A DNA stretch of 41,888 nt from an uncultured Sulfuricurvum sp. (GTDB lineage Bacteria > Campylobacterota > Campylobacteria > Campylobacterales > Sulfurimonadaceae). This document shows positions 5,877 through 14,185 of this stretch, one piece after another. Below the pieces are notes generated by a model. It saw only the letters and a program-made list of their open reading frames with translations. It was not told the origin of the DNA and ran no database searches. The stretch is from the NCBI GenBank assembly GCA_903844635.1, contig CAIMUF010000043.1, positions 1 through 41,888 on the forward strand, given 5' to 3'. Numbering within the stretch: the first letter of the stretch is position 1; every line of letters starts with the position of its first letter. Made by a program: the position numbers and the translations under genes.

Positions 5877-7160
5877 ATGAATACAGATACATTATCATTT
5901 CCAAAAATAGAAATTGATCAAATCGTAAGTTCTTCTAATTTAGGCGGGAGCCAATTTATCAATTACATGATCAGTCATATCAGCAATCTAATTTTTGTAG
6001 CGGATCGTAATAATCGTTTGGTTTATGTTAATGATGCAGTTATTAAAAAATATCAATACACAAAAGAAGAACTGCTCAATATGAGTATTAGTGATATTGA
6101 TATCCATTTTGACATATCGGCACTGGATGATGCCTATTGGCAAGAATTTGCTCACAAAAAAGTCGTCCAAATCCATAGTATTCATAGGGCAAAAGATTGG
6201 AGTTTATACCCCGTTTTAATTAACTCTCATTATCTGGAATATGAAGGACATGCTTATAATTTTGGTATTGTTGAAGATCAAAGCTATATTCAGCAGCTTA
6301 TCAATACACAAGAAGATTTTGTTGTTTTGACAGATGGGACTAAGCTTGTTATGGCAAATTCTAAAATGCTTAATTTCTTTGGGTATAAGGATTTTATAAC
6401 TTTTATAAGTGAGCATAAGTGTATTTGTGAGTTCTTTCTTGAAGAAGACGGTTATATTCATAATGAACCGACATGGGTAGCGCAAGTAGCATCATCACGC
6501 CATGCTAATGCAAAGGTAAAAATACAAAATCCACGCACAAATGAAGAGCATGTTTTTTTAGTGAGAGCGTCAGCGTTTGAAAATTATAGATTTGTCGTGA
6601 CATTTACAGATATCACTTATGAAGAGAAGTACAAAACTACATTGGAACATTTAGCGATTACGGATGCTATGACGCAGTTGTTTAATCGAGGCTATTTTAA
6701 TAAAATTATGCCAAGAGAGATCAATCGTGCAAAACGCAACAAGTCACAAATCGCATTCATAATGCTTGATGTTGATTTTTTCAAACTCTACAATGATACG
6801 TATGGGCACCAAAATGGAGATGAAGTTTTAGTGTCAGTAGCAAGTACAATTCAAAAATATTTTAATCGTGCAAGTGATTTTTGCTTTCGTTTAGGCGGAG
6901 AAGAATTTGGTATTATTTGTGCCGTAGATTCGATTGATGATGTTTATCAACAAACTGAAGAACTTCGTATCGCTATTGAGGATTTACATATAGAACATGA
7001 GCAAAACAGTGCTTCAAACTATGTCACGGTATCGATAGGAATCTCTATATGCGGCGGTTTAGGTTCGCTGGAAACATTGTATTCAGAAACAGATGCAGAA
7101 CTTTATAGAGCAAAAGGATCGGGGCGCAATACGGTTTCTATGGCTTTAAAGGTAGTTTAG
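5877..7160 (+). CDS. PAS-PAS-GGDEF diguanylate cyclase
   Basis: A 427-residue cytoplasmic enzyme making cyclic di-GMP from two GTP. PAS 1 spans about 28-135 (IFVADRNNRLVYVNDAVIKKY). A second PAS-like region spans about 140-255 (FVVLTDGTKLVMANSKML). The GGDEF domain covers about 262-427, starting TDAMTQLFNRGYF. The signature is GGEEF at 340-344, so it should be catalytically active. An RxxD inhibitory site (Arg331-Asp334) sits five residues before it, predicting product inhibition. No membrane segment is seen, so the PAS domains probably sense an internal signal such as redox, ligand or haem. It lies alone just right of the island. Confidence 0.93.
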   Translation: MNTDTLSFPKIEIDQIVSSSNLGGSQFINYMISHISNLIFVADRNNRLVYVNDAVIKKYQYTKEELLNMSISDIDIHFDISALDDAYWQEFAHKKVVQIHSIHRAKDWSLYPVLINSHYLEYEGHAYNFGIVEDQSYIQQLINTQEDFVVLTDGTKLVMANSKMLNFFGYKDFITFISEHKCICEFFLEEDGYIHNEPTWVAQVASSRHANAKVKIQNPRTNEEHVFLVRASAFENYRFVVTFTDITYEEKYKTTLEHLAITDAMTQLFNRGYFNKIMPREINRAKRNKSQIAFIMLDVDFFKLYNDTYGHQNGDEVLVSVASTIQKYFNRASDFCFRLGGEEFGIICAVDSIDDVYQQTEELRIAIEDLHIEHEQNSASNYVTVSIGISICGGLGSLETLYSETDAELYRAKGSGRNTVSMALKVV

Positions 7161-7467
7161 TATTTCCAAATCGTCGTAGGAAAAGGCAATTGTTTACGGC
7201 TGATTTTTAAAACTCATAAATAAGCACTTTTCTTCCTATCCTTTATTTAAACAAATTCTTCCTAACATGCCAAGATATTCTTTCTAAATCCTACCAAAAT
7301 TGATGAAACGACACAAGTAAGGTACGAATAAATTCCTTTTCTTTTTACAATTCACACTACAGTATAGAAAATAGTCCAAAATGATACTTACTATCGCTCA
7401 ATCCGATAGCAGTGACCGTAACAGAATCAAAGCTGATCCCAAATAAATCATAAAGCAGGAGAAAAAT
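7161..7467. other. Non-coding stretch before thiE
   Basis: In these 307 bp I see no gene and no TPP-riboswitch core. A short stem CTATCG/CGATAG (7391-7409, 7-nt loop) is present but lacks a T run. Confidence 0.5.
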
Positions 7468-8082
7468 ATGTCACTTAACGGGATTTACGCCATCACGGAT
7501 GAGATATTAACGCCCACTCACACCATTCTAGCTCAAGTAGAAGCAGCTCTGGAGGGCGGAATCTCTCTTTTACAGTATCGTAATAAAACGGCACGAGATG
7601 AAGAAATCGAAACAATTTGTGTTCATCTGCATCATCTTTGTCGACTTTATAATGTTCCTTTTATCATCGATGATCGTCCCTATCTAGCCGAAAAAATAGG
7701 AGTAGAAGGTCTTCATATCGGGAAAGATGATATAGACCTAAGAGATGCTCGCACAATTTTTACCAAAGGTTTTATCGGTGTCTCGTGCTATGGAAGCATC
7801 AAAAAAGCACTTGAAGCACAAAACGAGGGGGCAGATTACGTAGCGTTCGGCTCCTTTTTCCCCTCACCTACAAAACCCAACTCTGGAATCGTATCCATGA
7901 GTGTATTGACAAAGGCAAAAGAAGCGCTAACAATACCGGTTTGTGCCATAGGCGGGATAAATATCGTCAATATTCACGAAATCGCTGCTTCTAATCCCGA
8001 TATGATCAGTGTTGTCAGTGCCGTATGGGAAGGCAATATCGAACGAAATATTAAACAACTAAAACAAGGAATGAAGGTGTGA
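7468..8082 (+). CDS. thiE: Thiamine-phosphate synthase
   Basis: A 204-residue TIM-barrel enzyme that joins HMP-pyrophosphate and thiazole phosphate to form thiamine phosphate. Family landmarks in order are YAITD near the N-terminus, LLQYRNK (about 35-41), FIIDDR, GLHIGKDD, GVSCYG, YVAFGSFFPSPTKP and the phosphate-binding CAIGGI. Length is normal. AGGAG lies nine bases before the ATG. It stands alone and seems unrelated to the pigment cluster that begins 117 bp downstream. ThiE versus a TenI-like paralogue cannot be settled completely, but the SPTKP loop favours ThiE. Confidence 0.92.
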   Translation: MSLNGIYAITDEILTPTHTILAQVEAALEGGISLLQYRNKTARDEEIETICVHLHHLCRLYNVPFIIDDRPYLAEKIGVEGLHIGKDDIDLRDARTIFTKGFIGVSCYGSIKKALEAQNEGADYVAFGSFFPSPTKPNSGIVSMSVLTKAKEALTIPVCAIGGINIVNIHEIAASNPDMISVVSAVWEGNIERNIKQLKQGMKV

Positions 8083-8165
8083 AATTTTTTCGTACCATCG
8101 TCTTAAAAATAAATACAAAAAGAACGATATTCAAGCCTTTTACCTAATATTTTTGGAACCTTTTG

Positions 8166-8171
8166 TATAAT
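8166..8171 (+). promoter_or_regulatory. Candidate -10 for the start of the pigment cluster
   Basis: A perfect TATAAT lies 28 bp before ATG 8199. The upstream region is AT-rich and has no good -35. By position it would drive the long plus-strand operon that begins here. Confidence 0.45.
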
Positions 8172-8198
8172 TGCATTTAATTAGAATAATGCAGGGTT

Positions 8199-8531
8199 AT
8201 GTTTAAAATTATGAATATATTTACGCAGCAACTTTATACGATACAATCAAAAGATATTACTAGCGTTGTCATCGTTTTAGCCGATGAAAATCATCCGATT
8301 TTTAGAGCCCATTTCGAGGGGAATCCGCTTCTTCCTGCTTTTTTGCATGTTGATATTGCAGCGGAGATCTTTGGCTTTGAGGTTGTCGGGATTACTAGGT
8401 CAAAGTTTATGGAGCCGTTACTGCCCAATGATGAGGTGGTGGTCTCGATAGAGCAACGCCCTGTCGGTGTCAGGATTCGATTTGTACGGGATACGCGCAT
8501 TGCCAGTGAGATCAATCTTGAAATCCTATAG
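8199..8531 (+). CDS. FabZ-like 3-hydroxyacyl-ACP dehydratase (APE dehydratase)
   Basis: A 110-residue single hotdog domain. The catalytic pair is visible as His38 in AHFEGNPLLP and Asp52 in FLHVDIAAE, with the 14-residue spacing of the FabZ His/Glu pair; Asp replaces Glu as in FabA. It should dehydrate 3-hydroxyacyl-ACP intermediates to trans-2-enoyl-ACP during polyene extension, like ApeI. A second hotdog dehydratase is at 25648-26010. A start at ATG 8211 is also possible. The 3' end overlaps the next gene. It is short compared with FabZ (about 150 residues). Confidence 0.83.
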   Translation: MFKIMNIFTQQLYTIQSKDITSVVIVLADENHPIFRAHFEGNPLLPAFLHVDIAAEIFGFEVVGITRSKFMEPLLPNDEVVVSIEQRPVGVRIRFVRDTRIASEINLEIL

Positions 8532-9228
8532 CCTTTGTCTTCTTATTCCCGTTTACAATAATCCTCAAACCATTGCGCGTGTTGTGAGAGAGGTTTTAGC
8601 CTTTAATCTTCCTATTATTGTGGTGGATGACGGTTCGGATGTTTTTGTTGAAACATTGATAGAGAGGGATGCAAATGTAACGGTTGTGCATCATAATCAA
8701 AATCAAGGGAAAGGGGTTGCGCTTCGTACCGGTGCCTTGAAAGCCAAAGAGATGGGTTTTAGCCATTGTTTGACGATGGATGGGGATGGGCAACATTTTG
8801 CGCAGGATATTCCCAAGTTTTTGGAGCTTTTTGAAGATGCGTGCCGTGAAAATACGATGATTATTGGTGTACGTGATTTTGAGACGTGCAACCCTCCGAA
8901 ATCTTCAGTTATCGGACGACAGATCGGGAATTTTTGGGTGTGGGTTGAGAGCGGAGGATGGGTGAGTGATACCCAGACGGGCTTTCGCCTTTATCCGGTA
9001 GAATTTTTGAGCTATCCTTCTTCGACGGTACGCTATGAGTTTGAAATCGAAAATTTGGTAAAATTCTTATGGTCAGGCGGAAAAGTGATGGAAGTGACAG
9101 TAAAAACACTTTATGATGAGACCCGAGTGACCCATTTCGATAAACTGAAAGACAATCTCCATATGATATTTTTGCACGTAAAACTCGTTATTTTACGACT
9201 ATTTTTACTTAAAGGAATACTAAAATGA
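8518..9228 (+). CDS. Family 2 glycosyltransferase
   Basis: A GT-A fold protein of about 236 residues. It begins LCLLIPVYNN, followed by the nucleotide-binding DDG (37-39) and a metal-binding DGDG with Asp88/Asp90. The acceptor-side motif DTQTGFRLYP and YEFEIE follow, as in dolichyl-phosphate-mannose-synthase-like enzymes. The C-terminus is hydrophobic (LVILRLFLLKGIL). GT2 genes are common in aryl polyene clusters and may attach a sugar-like anchor. TTG 8518 is chosen because the conserved fold begins right after it; GTG 8467 would add 17 unlikely residues. It overlaps the dehydratase by 14 bp and ends in ATGA, overlapping a tiny ORF at 9225. Confidence 0.87.
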   Translation: MKSYSLCLLIPVYNNPQTIARVVREVLAFNLPIIVVDDGSDVFVETLIERDANVTVVHHNQNQGKGVALRTGALKAKEMGFSHCLTMDGDGQHFAQDIPKFLELFEDACRENTMIIGVRDFETCNPPKSSVIGRQIGNFWVWVESGGWVSDTQTGFRLYPVEFLSYPSSTVRYEFEIENLVKFLWSGGKVMEVTVKTLYDETRVTHFDKLKDNLHMIFLHVKLVILRLFLLKGILK

Positions 9229-9260
9229 ACACAAACACAATGGAGACACGACTCGCATGA
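9225..9260 (+). CDS. 11-codon bridging ORF
   Basis: ATG at 9225 overlaps the glycosyltransferase TGA (ATGA). The frame encodes MNTNTMETRLA and stops at 9258-9260, where its TGA overlaps the ATG of the ammonia-lyase gene (ATGA again). AAAGGA lies about eight bases before the start. Translation of this mini-ORF would carry terminating ribosomes exactly to the lyase start, so it looks like a coupling device rather than a functional peptide. That role is an inference from the double overlap. Confidence 0.45.
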   Translation: MNTNTMETRLA

Positions 9261-10777
9261 CAGTAACAATCAATGACCAATTTATCCCTTTTGAAAATGT
9301 AGCAAACGCTTCGTCGGTGTTGCTTGATAGCAGTGTTCTTTTTAGAGATAGAATTCGTGCGGCGGAAGCATTGCTGATGAAAGAAATTAGCGACGGCAAT
9401 CCGATTTATGGTGTAACCACAGGGTATGGCGATTCGGGGAAAAACTATTTAGTTTTGGAAGATGCCAAAACATTGCAAGTGAATTTGTACCGTTTTCATG
9501 GATGCGGCGTGGGAGAGATTCTTTCTGAAAAAGAGATTTTCAACATTGTTTTGGTTCGTTTGATTAGTATTTCCAAAGGCTTTTCAGGGGTGAGCGTAGA
9601 ACTTTTGGAAGCCATGTTGAAATTTCTCGAATTGGGCATTTTACCGGCTATTCCTTCCAAAGGTTCTGTTGGGGCATCGGGGGATTTGACACTGCTTTCG
9701 TATATCGCGGCAGCTCTTGCCGGAGAGCGAGAAGTGATTTATCGCTCCCAGCTTAGATCGACTGCTGAGGTATTGCAAGAATGCGGGATTGAGCCGTATG
9801 TATTCAAGCCTAAAGAAGCGCTGGCAATTATGAACGGTACGTCGGTCATGGCCGGAATTTTAGTGGTTCAAATTGAAAATTTCGAGCGACTTCTTTTGGG
9901 ATTAGAGAGTTTTTCTGCGGGATTATTTGAAGCGATGGAAGCGGATACTACTGCATTGGAACCGTTCGTTCATCAGGTGAAACCGTTCGAGGGGCAAATC
10001 AAATGTGCTTCGAATTTGAGAGAAAAGCTGACCGGTGCGACACTGGTACATACCCGCTTGACCCGTTATCAGAGCTTTTTTGATGCGGAGCATCATAATA
10101 TCCAAGACCGGTATTCCATCCGTTGTATTCCTCAGATTTTGGGTGTTGCGTGGGACAATCTTGCGTTGGCAAAAAAATGGGTTGAGACAGAGATTAACTC
10201 GGTAAGCGATAACCCGTTGATTAACTGCGATGAGCAAATCATCTATACCGGATGTAATTTTTACGGCGGATACATGGCGCATTCAGCGGACACATTGAAA
10301 ATTTGTTTGGCAAATATGGCGGATTTGTTGGACAAACAGTTTGCAGTTTTGGTGGACGATAAGTTTAACCGTGGATTGGGTGAAAATCTTAAACTCTCTA
10401 AAGAACATTATCACCATGGGTTTAAAGCGATGCAAATCACTTTGAGTTCACTCAGTGCCGATGTTATGATGCGAATGTTGCCATCAAGTGCATTTTCACG
10501 CTCTACAGAGTCAATGAATCAGGACAAGGTAAGTATGGGAACCACGGGCGCGTTGGGACTTAAAGGGGGGATTGATGAATTTGCATCAATGCTTGCCATT
10601 GCTATGTTGGGAATAGCGCAAGCGATGGATATTCGAGGCGTTGAGAAGTTTTCTCAGTTCGCACAAAGCTTGTATGCCAAAATCCGAGCTATATCAGCTC
10701 CTTTGATTGAAGATCGACGATTGGATGGGGACATTGTGACCCTTAAAGCCATGTTGCTTCGCGGAGAATTGGTGTGA
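9257..10777 (+). CDS. Aromatic amino acid ammonia-lyase (HAL/TAL/PAL family)
   Basis: A 506-residue MIO-dependent lyase that removes ammonia from an aromatic amino acid. The catalytic Tyr51 lies in YGVTTGYG and the MIO-forming Ala140-Ser141-Gly142 in GSVGASGDL; the SDNPL segment follows. In the substrate-selectivity loop LQVNLYRFHGCGVG the two key residues read Phe80-His81, unlike the usual His-Leu (tyrosine), Phe-Leu (phenylalanine) or Ser-His (histidine). In flexirubin-type clusters this enzyme makes the cinnamate/coumarate starter, which is the likely role here; histidine degradation is unlikely because no hut genes are nearby. Its stop overlaps the reductase start (GTGA, 10774-10777). Confidence 0.9.
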   Translation: MTVTINDQFIPFENVANASSVLLDSSVLFRDRIRAAEALLMKEISDGNPIYGVTTGYGDSGKNYLVLEDAKTLQVNLYRFHGCGVGEILSEKEIFNIVLVRLISISKGFSGVSVELLEAMLKFLELGILPAIPSKGSVGASGDLTLLSYIAAALAGEREVIYRSQLRSTAEVLQECGIEPYVFKPKEALAIMNGTSVMAGILVVQIENFERLLLGLESFSAGLFEAMEADTTALEPFVHQVKPFEGQIKCASNLREKLTGATLVHTRLTRYQSFFDAEHHNIQDRYSIRCIPQILGVAWDNLALAKKWVETEINSVSDNPLINCDEQIIYTGCNFYGGYMAHSADTLKICLANMADLLDKQFAVLVDDKFNRGLGENLKLSKEHYHHGFKAMQITLSSLSADVMMRMLPSSAFSRSTESMNQDKVSMGTTGALGLKGGIDEFASMLAIAMLGIAQAMDIRGVEKFSQFAQSLYAKIRAISAPLIEDRRLDGDIVTLKAMLLRGELV

Positions 10778-11466
10778 AGAAAGTTCTCATCACCGGTGGC
10801 ACAGGTGCAATCGGTGAAGCCACTGTGCGGATGTTTTCAGCCAATGGTTATTTTGTCTACATCCATTATCACAGCAATAAAGAAAAAGCCGATGCGTTGG
10901 TTGCGGAGTTGGGAAATGCGCAAAGTGTCGGGTTTGATATTGCTTCAGGGGAGAGTGTTCGTGCTGCTTTGGAGGGAATATCGGTCGATGTATTGGTTAA
11001 TAATGCCGGTAAAACGAAAGATAAACTTTTCTTTTGGATGGAAGATTCGGATTGGGATGATGTGATTCAAACCAATCTTACGGGAACGTATTATGTGACC
11101 AAAGCACTGCTTCCTGCAATGCAAAAGCAAAAATCGGGGGCTATTGTTAACGTCGCTTCCGTTGCCGGTGTGGTTGGGAATATCGGTCAAGCTAACTATG
11201 CTGCTTCAAAAGGTGGGATGATTGCGATGACCAAATCTCTTGCCCTTGAAGTGGCTCGCTATAAAATCCGTGCAAACTGTGTTGTTCCCGGATTTATCCA
11301 CTCAGAGATGACAGCCGGATTCAATGAAAAAGATTTTGAAAAGATGATTCCCATGAAGAGATTCGGAAACCCAGAGGAAGTAGCAGAAGTGATTTTCTTT
11401 CTTGCGGACAAGGCATCATATATGACGGCAGAAGTGGTCAATATTTCGGGCGGGATGGTACGATAA
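10774..11466 (+). CDS. FabG-like 3-ketoacyl-ACP reductase
   Basis: A 230-residue short-chain dehydrogenase that reduces 3-ketoacyl-ACP with NAD(P)H. The cofactor loop is GGTGAIG (8-14), then NNAG, and the catalytic Ser129, Tyr142 and Lys146 (YAASK). The C-terminus ends in the FabG-like YMTAEVVNISGGM. The start is GTG at 10774, overlapping the lyase stop. The stop overlaps the next ketosynthase start by one base. It is the only ketoreductase in the cluster, so it probably serves the polyene cycle, as ApeQ does. Confidence 0.9.
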   Translation: MKKVLITGGTGAIGEATVRMFSANGYFVYIHYHSNKEKADALVAELGNAQSVGFDIASGESVRAALEGISVDVLVNNAGKTKDKLFFWMEDSDWDDVIQTNLTGTYYVTKALLPAMQKQKSGAIVNVASVAGVVGNIGQANYAASKGGMIAMTKSLALEVARYKIRANCVVPGFIHSEMTAGFNEKDFEKMIPMKRFGNPEEVAEVIFFLADKASYMTAEVVNISGGMVR

Positions 11467-12686
11467 TGAGAAGAGTTGTGATTACTGGGACAGGTTTTTA
11501 TTCTCCAATCGGCGACAATATGGCAGATTTGCGCTCTTCATTGGAGCAAATGAAAAGCGGTATCCGTTTTATGAATGAATGGAGCGGTGTTAACGGGCTT
11601 GATGCTCGGATTGCAGGTGTTGTTCCTGTAAGTGATTTTAGTGAAATTCCACGAGCTTATCGTCGTACTATGGATCGTGTAGCGATGATGTGTGCCCTTT
11701 CTCTCAAACGAGCGGTTGCCCAAAGTGGATTGGACGTATCACAGATTAGTGCGCATAAAACAGGTATCTCGTTTGGGTCAGCGATGGGTGGCTTGGAAAC
11801 ATTGTTTGAATACGCTGAAGATGTTTCGCATAATAGTGGATTCGGACGTCAAAATGCGACGGCTTTTTTACGTTTTATGAGCCACACGGTCGCGGCAAAT
11901 TTAGCAGTGATGTTCGGTGTTATCGGACGTAATATTCCAACGAGTTCGGCATGTACCGCTTCTTCCCAGGCTATTGGTGCCGGATATGAATCGATTAAAT
12001 ACGGGATGAGTGATGTAATGCTTGTGGGTGGCGGTGAAGGATTGCACTACGTCGAAGCAGGAATTTTTGACAGTATGGGGGCAACCGCTATCGGGTTCAA
12101 CGATAACGCCCAATCGGCATCACGCCCGTTTGATATTTCACGCTCAGGACTTATTGTTTCAGAGGGCTCTGGGGCATTGGTACTCGAAGAGTATGAGTAT
12201 GCCAAGGCGCGTGGAGCAGTGATTTTGGGAGAAATCGTAGGATATGCTACGGGATGTGACGGTAGTCATATCACATTGCCCTCAGAACGCGGTATGGAGC
12301 AGGTGATGCGTGATGCGCTCGCCGATGCCAAGCTCAATCCTGAAGATATCGGTTACATCAATGCGCACGCAACCGCTACACCTAAAGGAGATATTTTCGA
12401 ATCGATTGCAGTCCATCATGTTTTCGGGCATAATACTCCTATTAGCAGTATCAAAGGCTATACGGGTCATATGTTTGGCGGTGGCGGAGCGTTTGAGAGT
12501 ATCGTCTCACTGATGGCCCTTAATGAATCGTTTTTACCTGCCAATAAAAATTTAGAGACCATTGATCCGGCGTGTGCCCCATTGGATTACATCCGTTCTC
12601 ATCGAGAAACAAAGGTCAAGGCCGTTATGAATAATAATTTTGCATTCGGGGGAATCAATACCTCGATCATCATCAAAAAAATTTAA
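11466..12686 (+). CDS. Beta-ketoacyl-ACP synthase (FabF/KAS II-like), APE chain extension
   Basis: A 406-residue thiolase-fold condensing enzyme. The triad is complete: Cys163 in SSACTASSQ, His301 in NAHATATPKGD and His335 in GYTGHMFGGGGAFES. C-terminal NNNFAFGGINTS is typical of FabF. It would extend the ACP-bound aryl polyene with malonyl-ACP. It is the most FabF-like of the three elongating ketosynthases here and is followed 12 bp later by an acyl carrier protein gene. Confidence 0.92.
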   Translation: MRRVVITGTGFYSPIGDNMADLRSSLEQMKSGIRFMNEWSGVNGLDARIAGVVPVSDFSEIPRAYRRTMDRVAMMCALSLKRAVAQSGLDVSQISAHKTGISFGSAMGGLETLFEYAEDVSHNSGFGRQNATAFLRFMSHTVAANLAVMFGVIGRNIPTSSACTASSQAIGAGYESIKYGMSDVMLVGGGEGLHYVEAGIFDSMGATAIGFNDNAQSASRPFDISRSGLIVSEGSGALVLEEYEYAKARGAVILGEIVGYATGCDGSHITLPSERGMEQVMRDALADAKLNPEDIGYINAHATATPKGDIFESIAVHHVFGHNTPISSIKGYTGHMFGGGGAFESIVSLMALNESFLPANKNLETIDPACAPLDYIRSHRETKVKAVMNNNFAFGGINTSIIIKKI

Positions 12687-12698
12687 AAGGGAGACTGT

Positions 12699-12944
12699 AT
12701 GAGCAGTGAAGTATTTGAAAAAGTTCAAGAAATTATTGTAGAGCAGTTTGAAAAAGAGCCTTCCGAGATTTCAATGGATAAATCACTTGTAGAGGATTTA
12801 GGGCTGGACAGCTTGGATATGTTTGATCTTATCTGTGCCTTAGAAAAAGAATACGGGTTTCATTTTGAACGCGAAATGGGCTCATCGATAGAAACGGTGG
12901 GTGACATAGTAGGGCAATTGGAACGAAACATTAATAAAGCATGA
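12699..12944 (+). CDS. Acyl carrier protein 1
   Basis: An 81-residue ACP. The phosphopantetheine attachment Ser38 lies in DLGLDSLDMFDLI, the canonical DSL motif at the start of helix II. AAGGGAG precedes the ATG. It sits between an elongating ketosynthase and a membrane acyltransferase, so it probably carries the growing polyene. Its last codons overlap the next gene (ATGA, 12941-12944). Confidence 0.93.
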   Translation: MSSEVFEKVQEIIVEQFEKEPSEISMDKSLVEDLGLDSLDMFDLICALEKEYGFHFEREMGSSIETVGDIVGQLERNINKA

Positions 12945-14185
12945 TTTTTACTCTGGGGTACATCCCCTTCGTGTTGATCGTATATCATTATTTTGGGGTA
13001 TCGATTGCCGGACTTTTACTGGCAGGAGCGGGCACTGTATTGGTCGCGTTATCGTGGATTACCCATCAACCGCTTAAAAATTTTGTCTCCCCTGTTATTG
13101 CGGCTGTACTTGGAATCGGGGCTTATTTTTCAGGAAGTTTTACCGCTCTTAAGCTTTACCCTTTGATTCTTTCTCTCCTTTTTTTGACCTATTTTATAGC
13201 TTCTGTTGTCACAAAACGGTATCCGCTTATAGCGTGGGTAGAAAAGTTTAAAAAACGCTCTCTTAGCGAGCAAGAATATCATGACATGATTGTTTCTCAT
13301 TGGTTTTGGATCGGTGTATTGGCGTTTAACAGTCTTATTCATCTTTATTTAGTGATGAACAGTGATACCGTATTTTGGGCTTTGTACTCTTTTGCGGGTT
13401 GGTATCTCTATTTTGGTCTTGCGATGGTGCTTCAGCTTAGTTTTGCGCATCGAGAACAAATTTTTCAATGGAGCAGGACAATTTGGGGATACGGACTTTT
13501 TGGTGGTGTGATTGTGATGGGATTTATCCCTGCAATCGTGGGATATACCTATAATCGGCTAATGAAAAAACCAAAACCCCATATTTTCTTTCAGCGAGTG
13601 ACTGCTGCAATGTTTCGATTATTTTTCCGTGCAGCACCGGGTGTCGGAAGGATAGAAATCATTGGCAGTTCAAATTGTAATCCTAATGTTACCACGTTGT
13701 ATGTCGCCAGTCACGAGTCGTGGCTCGATTACCCTCTGATGGGAGCGTACATTACCGATTTGTACCATTTGACCAATAAAAAAGATGCATTTTCATGGAG
13801 TATCCGAGGGATTGCAAAACTTTTGGGGGTGATTGATGGAGCGGGTAGCAATGCGCTTCATGCACTGTTGCAAAAACTGCGAGAGGGAAGTAATGTATTG
13901 ATCTTTCCTGAGGGTTCACGTGAGACGCAAGCGGTATTGCTGCCGTTTAAAAAAGGAGCATTCTCGCTTTCGATTGAATCGGGAGTGGCGATTGTTCCCG
14001 TTATCATTTCGGGGACACGGTTTTTAGTTCCCAAAGGGGCGACTCATTGGCAAGATATAAAAAATAGTACGATTACCATACAATTTTTAGAGCCGATAAC
14101 TCCCGCTCAGGGAGAGCGTGCTGAGGCATTAAAGAACAGAGTCTGGGATGTTATGAATGTGGCGCAAAAAAATCATAATGGTTAA
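12941..14185 (+). CDS. Membrane protein fused to a PlsC-like acyltransferase
   Basis: This is a 414-residue two-part protein. Residues 1-200 carry about seven hydrophobic segments resembling the small membrane proteins of APE clusters (COG4648-like). Residues 230-414 are a lysophospholipid acyltransferase-type domain with HX4D at His258-Asp263 (SHESWLDYP) and the substrate motif FPEGSR at 322-327. In related clusters these parts can be separate genes, so this may be a fusion. It probably moves the polyene acyl chain from ACP to a lipid or other anchor at the inner membrane. The 3' end overlaps the opposite-strand acyltransferase gene by 35 bp. Confidence 0.83.
   Translation: MIFTLGYIPFVLIVYHYFGVSIAGLLLAGAGTVLVALSWITHQPLKNFVSPVIAAVLGIGAYFSGSFTALKLYPLILSLLFLTYFIASVVTKRYPLIAWVEKFKKRSLSEQEYHDMIVSHWFWIGVLAFNSLIHLYLVMNSDTVFWALYSFAGWYLYFGLAMVLQLSFAHREQIFQWSRTIWGYGLFGGVIVMGFIPAIVGYTYNRLMKKPKPHIFFQRVTAAMFRLFFRAAPGVGRIEIIGSSNCNPNVTTLYVASHESWLDYPLMGAYITDLYHLTNKKDAFSWSIRGIAKLLGVIDGAGSNALHALLQKLREGSNVLIFPEGSRETQAVLLPFKKGAFSLSIESGVAIVPVIISGTRFLVPKGATHWQDIKNSTITIQFLEPITPAQGERAEALKNRVWDVMNVAQKNHNG

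Noticed and set aside
7161-7467. Possible TPP riboswitch before thiE
   Set aside because: No CTGAGA-like core or paired helices typical of the THI element were found, only one short stem.
9257-10777. Histidine ammonia-lyase for histidine degradation
   Set aside because: Family fold fits, but the Phe-His loop and the absence of hut genes in a pigment cluster argue against it.
10796-11065. 89-codon plus-strand frame inside the reductase
   Set aside because: Shadow of the FabG-like gene; the SDR motifs are all in the main frame.
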